DNA from: Lysobacteraceae bacterium
Lineage (GTDB): Bacteria > Pseudomonadota > Gammaproteobacteria > Xanthomonadales > Xanthomonadaceae
Direction: 5' to 3'
DNA length: 9,567 nt
Assembly (NCBI GenBank): GCA_028293685.1
Contig: JAQGOI010000286.1
Location: 1 to 9,567 of the forward strand
Shown here in pieces: positions 6,203-9,567 of this stretch. The notes under the pieces are model-generated. The model was not told the origin of the DNA, made no database searches, and was given only the letters and a program-made list of their open reading frames with translations. Every line of letters begins with the position of its first letter. The stretch's first letter is position 1. Position numbers and translations under genes: made by a program.

Positions 6203-6778
6203 TCAGCTGGCCGTTTGCCCAGACGCTGGATGGACCAGCAGCGTGTTAACGGCATCAAGAATCCGGTCGAGCGAATCGTCCCCATAACCTGCGTGGACGT
6301 AGGCCACCTTTCCGGCCTGATCGATGACGAACAGCCGTGGAATCGAATCGACGCCGAACGACTTGCCGATGGCACCGCTGCCATCGTGGGTCATGGTCAG
6401 CTGGACCCCCTTGAACTTGCGGAGCAGGTCGCGATAGACATCGCGATCGTCGAGGTAATTGACGGCTACGACCTCGACGCGCGCTTTTCCCGCCGCCTCC
6501 TGCAATCCGGCAAGCACCGGTAATTCCTTCCTGCAGTAGCCGCACCACGATGCCCAGAATGTCACGACGACAATCCTGCCACGCCGCTCGCTGATGCGGA
6601 CGGTGGTGCCATTACTGGTGTTGCCAAGGCTGTCGGGTGGAATGTCGCCTTGGGATATCCTCACCTTGGCTGGCGCTGCGGATAAGCTGCCAAAGGCGAG
6701 GAGCGCGGATAACAGCAGCGCAGACTTCACGGTGGATGATGTCCGCTTCAGCGCCAACCAGCGATTGAACCCTATCAC
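6203..6778 (-). CDS. TlpA/ResA-family exported thioredoxin-like protein
   Basis: The protein has a thioredoxin fold of the AhpC/TSA-Redoxin-TlpA type and probably acts in the periplasm as a thiol-disulfide reductant. Counting from the GTG at 6778 (191 aa), residues about 10-37 look like a signal peptide or membrane anchor: basic K/R residues, then SALLLSALLAFGSLSAAPA. The active site is FWASWCGYCRKELPVL with C79 and C82. The cis-proline loop is VDSIPRLFVID with P147. The C-terminal strand and helix are AYVHAGYGDDSLDRIL. The GTG at 6778 overlaps the nuoN stop codon as GTGA, suggesting translational coupling. A GTG at 6730 would give a more compact signal peptide (VKSALLL...), and neither start has a strong Shine-Dalgarno, so the start is uncertain. 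The partner is unknown; cytochrome c maturation or metal-site assembly are family roles, not shown here. Confidence 0.85.
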   Translation of the reverse strand: MIGFNRWLALKRTSSTVKSALLLSALLAFGSLSAAPAKVRISQGDIPPDSLGNTSNGTTVRISERRGRIVVVTFWASWCGYCRKELPVLAGLQEAAGKARVEVVAVNYLDDRDVYRDLLRKFKGVQLTMTHDGSGAIGKSFGVDSIPRLFVIDQAGKVAYVHAGYGDDSLDRILDAVNTLLVHPASGQTAS

Positions 6779-8214
6779 GCAGCGAACGCCTGCAGGCACC
6801 ATGTCATCAGCGGGTTCCAGAATATCCCTAACACCAGCAACGCCAGCGCATTGACGCCGAATGCGATCTGCAGCGGCCGGTTGCTCCTCGGAATAAGCTC
6901 GCCGACCGGCTCGTCGAAGTACATGACCTTGACCACGCGCAGGTAATAGAACGCGCCGATCACCGCAAACACGATGCCGACGATCGCCAGCCACAGCATG
7001 TCGCCCTGCAACGCGGCACGCAGTACGGCCAGCTTTGCCCAGAAACCCAGGAAAGGCGGCACGCCAGCAAGCGAAGCCATGATGCATAGCACGAGCCCCG
7101 CCAGCCACGGGCTGCGCGCATTCAGACCCTTGAAGTCATCGATCGTATCCGCCTCGAAACCCTGTCCCGACAACACGATGATGGCGCCGAACGCCGCCGC
7201 CGACATCACCGCATAACTGATCACGTAGAACATCGCCGCCGCGTAGCCCTGTGCGCCGCCGCCGGCAAACCCCAGGAACAGGAACCCGATATGCGAAACG
7301 GCCGAATAAGCGAGCATCCGCTTGAGGTTGGTCTGCATCAACGCAATGAGGTTGCCGACCACCAGCGATGCGACCGCGAGCCCGGCCATCAACAGGCGCC
7401 AGCGTTCGTCGAGCGGCCCGACCGCGCCTTCGAGCAGGCGGAAGGCCAGCGCGAACGAGGCCAGTTCCGGCGCCGACGCAATGAACAACGTGATCGGAGT
7501 GGGTGCGCCCTGATAGGTATCCGGCACCCACATATGGAATGGAGCGGCACCGAACTTGAAGGCAATGCCTGCCACGGCGAAGACCGTGCCCGTCAGCAGA
7601 AGCGTGGTTTCCGGTGACGCTGCGATCGCCGATCGCAACAGCGCAAGATCCAGCGTGCCGGTGGCCCCATACAGCAATGACAGTCCATAGAGCAGCAGGC
7701 CCGACGACAGCGAGCCGAGAACGAAGTATTTCATCGCCGCTTCTGACGCCAGTGCACTGTCACGATCGATCGCGACGAGCGCGTACGAGCACAGCGCCAG
7801 CATCTCCAACCCGAGATACACCATCACCAGGCTACCGGCGGAGATGAGCAGCATCATTCCGGCCACGGCAAACAGCATCAGCACCGCGACTTCGCCCTTG
7901 TACAACCCACGCTGGCGCAGGAACGGCCAGGCGTAGACGAGCGCCAGCGCCGTGAGCAGGCAGACTCCGGCCTTGAGCCCGTCGGACATCATGTCGCGGA
8001 CGAACATGCCACCCAGCACCGTGCCGTGGCCGCCAACCCCGGCAAGCGCCATCCACCCGCACACCAGCAACAACGCGATCGCGAGCAGGTGCGTGGCAAT
8101 GCGCTGCGATTCGTCGAGGAACAGATCGAGCATCAGCAGCACGAATGCTCCACCGACCAGCACGAGCTCGGGTAGCAGCGGCAGCAGATCGGCGGCGGTG
8201 GGCATGGTGGTCAT
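6775..8214 (-). CDS. nuoN: NADH-quinone oxidoreductase subunit N
   Basis: NuoN is one of the three antiporter-like proton-pumping membrane subunits of respiratory complex I. The 479-aa product is almost wholly hydrophobic, consistent with 14 membrane helices, and has normal length. Family residues are present: E137 in MVYLGLEMLALCSYA (E. coli Glu133), K220 in IAFKFGAAPFHMWVPDTYQGAP (Lys217) and K394 in PPFLGFWAKLAVL (Lys395). The position matching E. coli Lys247 is E250, in SAPELASFALAFRLL. The ATG at 8214 is 7 bases after the nuoM stop codon and has GAGA about 7 bases upstream; the ATG three codons later is an alternative start. The order nuoM-nuoN is the standard 3' end of the nuo operon. 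The stop codon overlaps the following tlpA-like gene. Confidence 0.96.
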   Translation of the reverse strand: MTTMPTAADLLPLLPELVLVGGAFVLLMLDLFLDESQRIATHLLAIALLLVCGWMALAGVGGHGTVLGGMFVRDMMSDGLKAGVCLLTALALVYAWPFLRQRGLYKGEVAVLMLFAVAGMMLLISAGSLVMVYLGLEMLALCSYALVAIDRDSALASEAAMKYFVLGSLSSGLLLYGLSLLYGATGTLDLALLRSAIAASPETTLLLTGTVFAVAGIAFKFGAAPFHMWVPDTYQGAPTPITLFIASAPELASFALAFRLLEGAVGPLDERWRLLMAGLAVASLVVGNLIALMQTNLKRMLAYSAVSHIGFLFLGFAGGGAQGYAAAMFYVISYAVMSAAAFGAIIVLSGQGFEADTIDDFKGLNARSPWLAGLVLCIMASLAGVPPFLGFWAKLAVLRAALQGDMLWLAIVGIVFAVIGAFYYLRVVKVMYFDEPVGELIPRSNRPLQIAFGVNALALLVLGIFWNPLMTWCLQAFAA

Positions 8215-8221
8215 TGCATTC

Positions 8222-9567
8222 TCAAAGCTTGGTGGCAGCGAGCTGGCTGGCCAGGTGCGCGATCGACGGCTCCATCAGGTCCGTCAACGGCTTCGGCCAT
8301 ACACCGATCAGCAGCACGCCGGCAGCGAACACGCCCAGCACGATCCACTCGCGCGGATTGATGTCGGTCAACTCGGCGACCTGCGTGTTCGTGACGTCGC
8401 CCCAGATCACGCGCTTGGTGAGCCAAAGCGTGTAGGCCGCACCGGTAACGAGCGTGGTGGCCGCAGCGAACGCCAGCAATGGATGCCGCTGGAAACTCGC
8501 GAGGATCACCATGAATTCGCCGACAAATCCGCTGGTACCCGGCAGGCCGGAGTTGGCCATGGCGAAAAACACCATGAAGGTCGCGAACCACGGCATGACG
8601 TTCGCGACACCGCCGTAATCCCTGATCATGCGTGTATGCATGCGGTCGTACAGCACGCCGACGCAGGAGAACATCGCGCCGGAAATGAAGCCGTGCGAAA
8701 TCATCTGGACCATGGCGCCCGAAAGTCCCAGGCGTGCGGCGTCGACATTGCCGAAGTCGCGGACGAGCGCGCAGGCGATGAAGGTGCCCAGCGTGACGAA
8801 GCCCATGTGTGAGATCGACGAATACGCGATGAGCTTCTTCATGTCGTCCTGCACCAGCGCAACCAGGCCGACATAGATCACCGCGATCAGCGACAGCGCA
8901 ATGACCAGCCAGGCCCACTGGTGTGTGGCGTCGGGCAGGATCGGCAAAGTAAAACGGAGAAACCCGTATCCGCCGATCTTCAGCATGATCGCCGCCAGGA
9001 TGACCGAACCGCCGGTAGGTGCCTCGACGTGCGCGTCGGGCAACCATGTATGCACCGGGAACATCGGAACCTTCACCGCAAACGACACCAGGAAGGCAAA
9101 GAACAGCCACGTCTGCTCGCCCATGGTCAACGGCAGCGCGACCATGTCCGCCAGCTGCCAGCTGCCGCCCTTGAGGTAAAGGTAGATCAGGCCCAGCAGC
9201 ATGAACACCGAACCAAGGAACGTGTAGAGGAAGAACTTCAGCGACGCGTACACGCGTCTCGGGCCGCCCCACACACCGATGATGATGAACATCGGAATCA
9301 GCATGGCTTCGAAGAACACATAGAACAACATCGCATCGAGGGCGGCGAACACGCCGATCATCACGCCTTCGAGAATGAGGAACGATGCGACGTACTGGCT
9401 CGCGCGCTTTTCGATCGAGCCCCAGGCACCGATCAGCACGAGCACCGTGGTCAGTGTCGTCAATGCGATCAGCGGCACGGAGATGCCGTCGACGCCGAGG
9501 TGGTACTGGATCGCGTACGCCGCAATCCAAGGCCGCTGCTCGACGAACTGCATGGCGGCAGACGACA
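8222..9567 (-). CDS. nuoM: NADH-quinone oxidoreductase subunit M, N-terminus beyond window
   Basis: NuoM is the second antiporter-like membrane subunit of complex I, working in series with NuoL and NuoN. The frame is open to the window edge, so the visible part (about 448 codons) lacks roughly the first 50 or more residues of a protein usually near 500 aa. Numbered from the internal Met at 9553, the channel residues expected of the family are all present: E82 in FYVFFEAMLIPMF (E. coli Glu144), K161 in FAVKVPMFPVHTWLPDAH (Lys234), K192 in AAIMLKIGGYGFLRF (Lys265) and E346 in SGFVGEFMVIL (Glu407). QDDMKKLIAYSSISHMGF (about 235-252) is a conserved family signature. The Met at 9553 is internal: the preceding codons are open and homologues continue upstream. 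It is followed after 7 bases by nuoN. Confidence 0.97.
   Translation of the reverse strand, partial: SSAAMQFVEQRPWIAAYAIQYHLGVDGISVPLIALTTLTTVLVLIGAWGSIEKRASQYVASFLILEGVMIGVFAALDAMLFYVFFEAMLIPMFIIIGVWGGPRRVYASLKFFLYTFLGSVFMLLGLIYLYLKGGSWQLADMVALPLTMGEQTWLFFAFLVSFAVKVPMFPVHTWLPDAHVEAPTGGSVILAAIMLKIGGYGFLRFTLPILPDATHQWAWLVIALSLIAVIYVGLVALVQDDMKKLIAYSSISHMGFVTLGTFIACALVRDFGNVDAARLGLSGAMVQMISHGFISGAMFSCVGVLYDRMHTRMIRDYGGVANVMPWFATFMVFFAMANSGLPGTSGFVGEFMVILASFQRHPLLAFAAATTLVTGAAYTLWLTKRVIWGDVTNTQVAELTDINPREWIVLGVFAAGVLLIGVWPKPLTDLMEPSIAHLASQLAATKL

Noticed and set aside
5851..6384. Upstream extension of the rimP frame through the leader, terminator and tRNA
   Set aside because: The open frame covers a tRNA and a terminator and has no homology-like features. 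RimP starts at the conserved MTDKADEIAALL.
6779..7108. Upstream extension of the TlpA-like frame into nuoN
   Set aside because: This part is an out-of-frame reading of nuoN. The signal-peptide-like region starts only after the nuoN stop codon.
8211..8219. Two-codon open frame ATGCAATGA overlapping the nuoN start
   Set aside because: It could be a minimal coupling ORF, but nothing supports translation of it, and such short strings arise by chance.
9551..9553. ATG at 9553 as the nuoM start
   Set aside because: The frame is open to the window edge and NuoM homologues have further membrane helices upstream, so this Met is internal.
1..9567. A previously undescribed system (defence, mobile or biosynthetic)
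   Set aside because: Every gene is a recognised housekeeping gene or a common thioredoxin-family protein in a conserved order. No anomalous genes, arrays or mobile-element genes were found; only small repeats and regulatory structure remain unexplained.

Overview
The window is high-GC chromosomal DNA from a gammaproteobacterium, most likely of the order Xanthomonadales (Lysobacter/Luteimonas/Rhodanobacter-like). This placement rests on three things: the gene order nuoM-nuoN ... metY-rimP-nusA-infB-rbfA-truB, protein sequences typical of that group, and TGTGGGAGCGGCTTCAGCCGCGA-type palindromic repeats between genes. It is inference from recalled families, not from a database search. All real genes lie on the minus strand, so transcription runs from high to low coordinates.

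Transcription order. First comes the end of the respiratory complex I operon: nuoM (8222-9567, N-terminus beyond the window) and nuoN (6775-8214), two antiporter-like proton-pumping membrane subunits. A small exported TlpA-like thioredoxin (6203-6778) overlaps the nuoN stop codon by 4 bp. A clear sigma70-type promoter (6145-6173) then drives the initiator tRNA gene, tRNA-fMet (6057-6133), which is followed by a strong intrinsic terminator (6020-6043). A structured leader of about 170 bases leads into rimP (5254-5850), nusA (3739-5250), infB (1027-3618), rbfA (625-1011) and the 5' part of truB (1-508, continuing out of the window).

The second block is the classical translation/transcription housekeeping cluster known from E. 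coli (metY-rimP-nusA-infB-rbfA-truB). The initiator tRNA and IF2 act together in starting translation. RimP and RbfA mature the 30S subunit. TruB makes pseudouridine 55 in tRNA. NusA controls pausing, termination and antitermination.

The two widest gaps between coding genes inside the cluster (nusA-infB and rbfA-truB) each hold a different pair of inverted REP-like hairpins, a REPIN-type arrangement. Both gaps also contain a TACAAT -10-like hexamer in front of the downstream gene. No other gene-free stretch exceeds 300 bases.

No unknown system, phage, CRISPR array or insertion sequence is visible. The points worth a second look are the two REPIN-like elements, a U1-U72 mismatch in the initiator tRNA, a Lys-to-Glu replacement at a conserved NuoN channel position, the hairpin-rich leader before rimP, and possible internal promoters.
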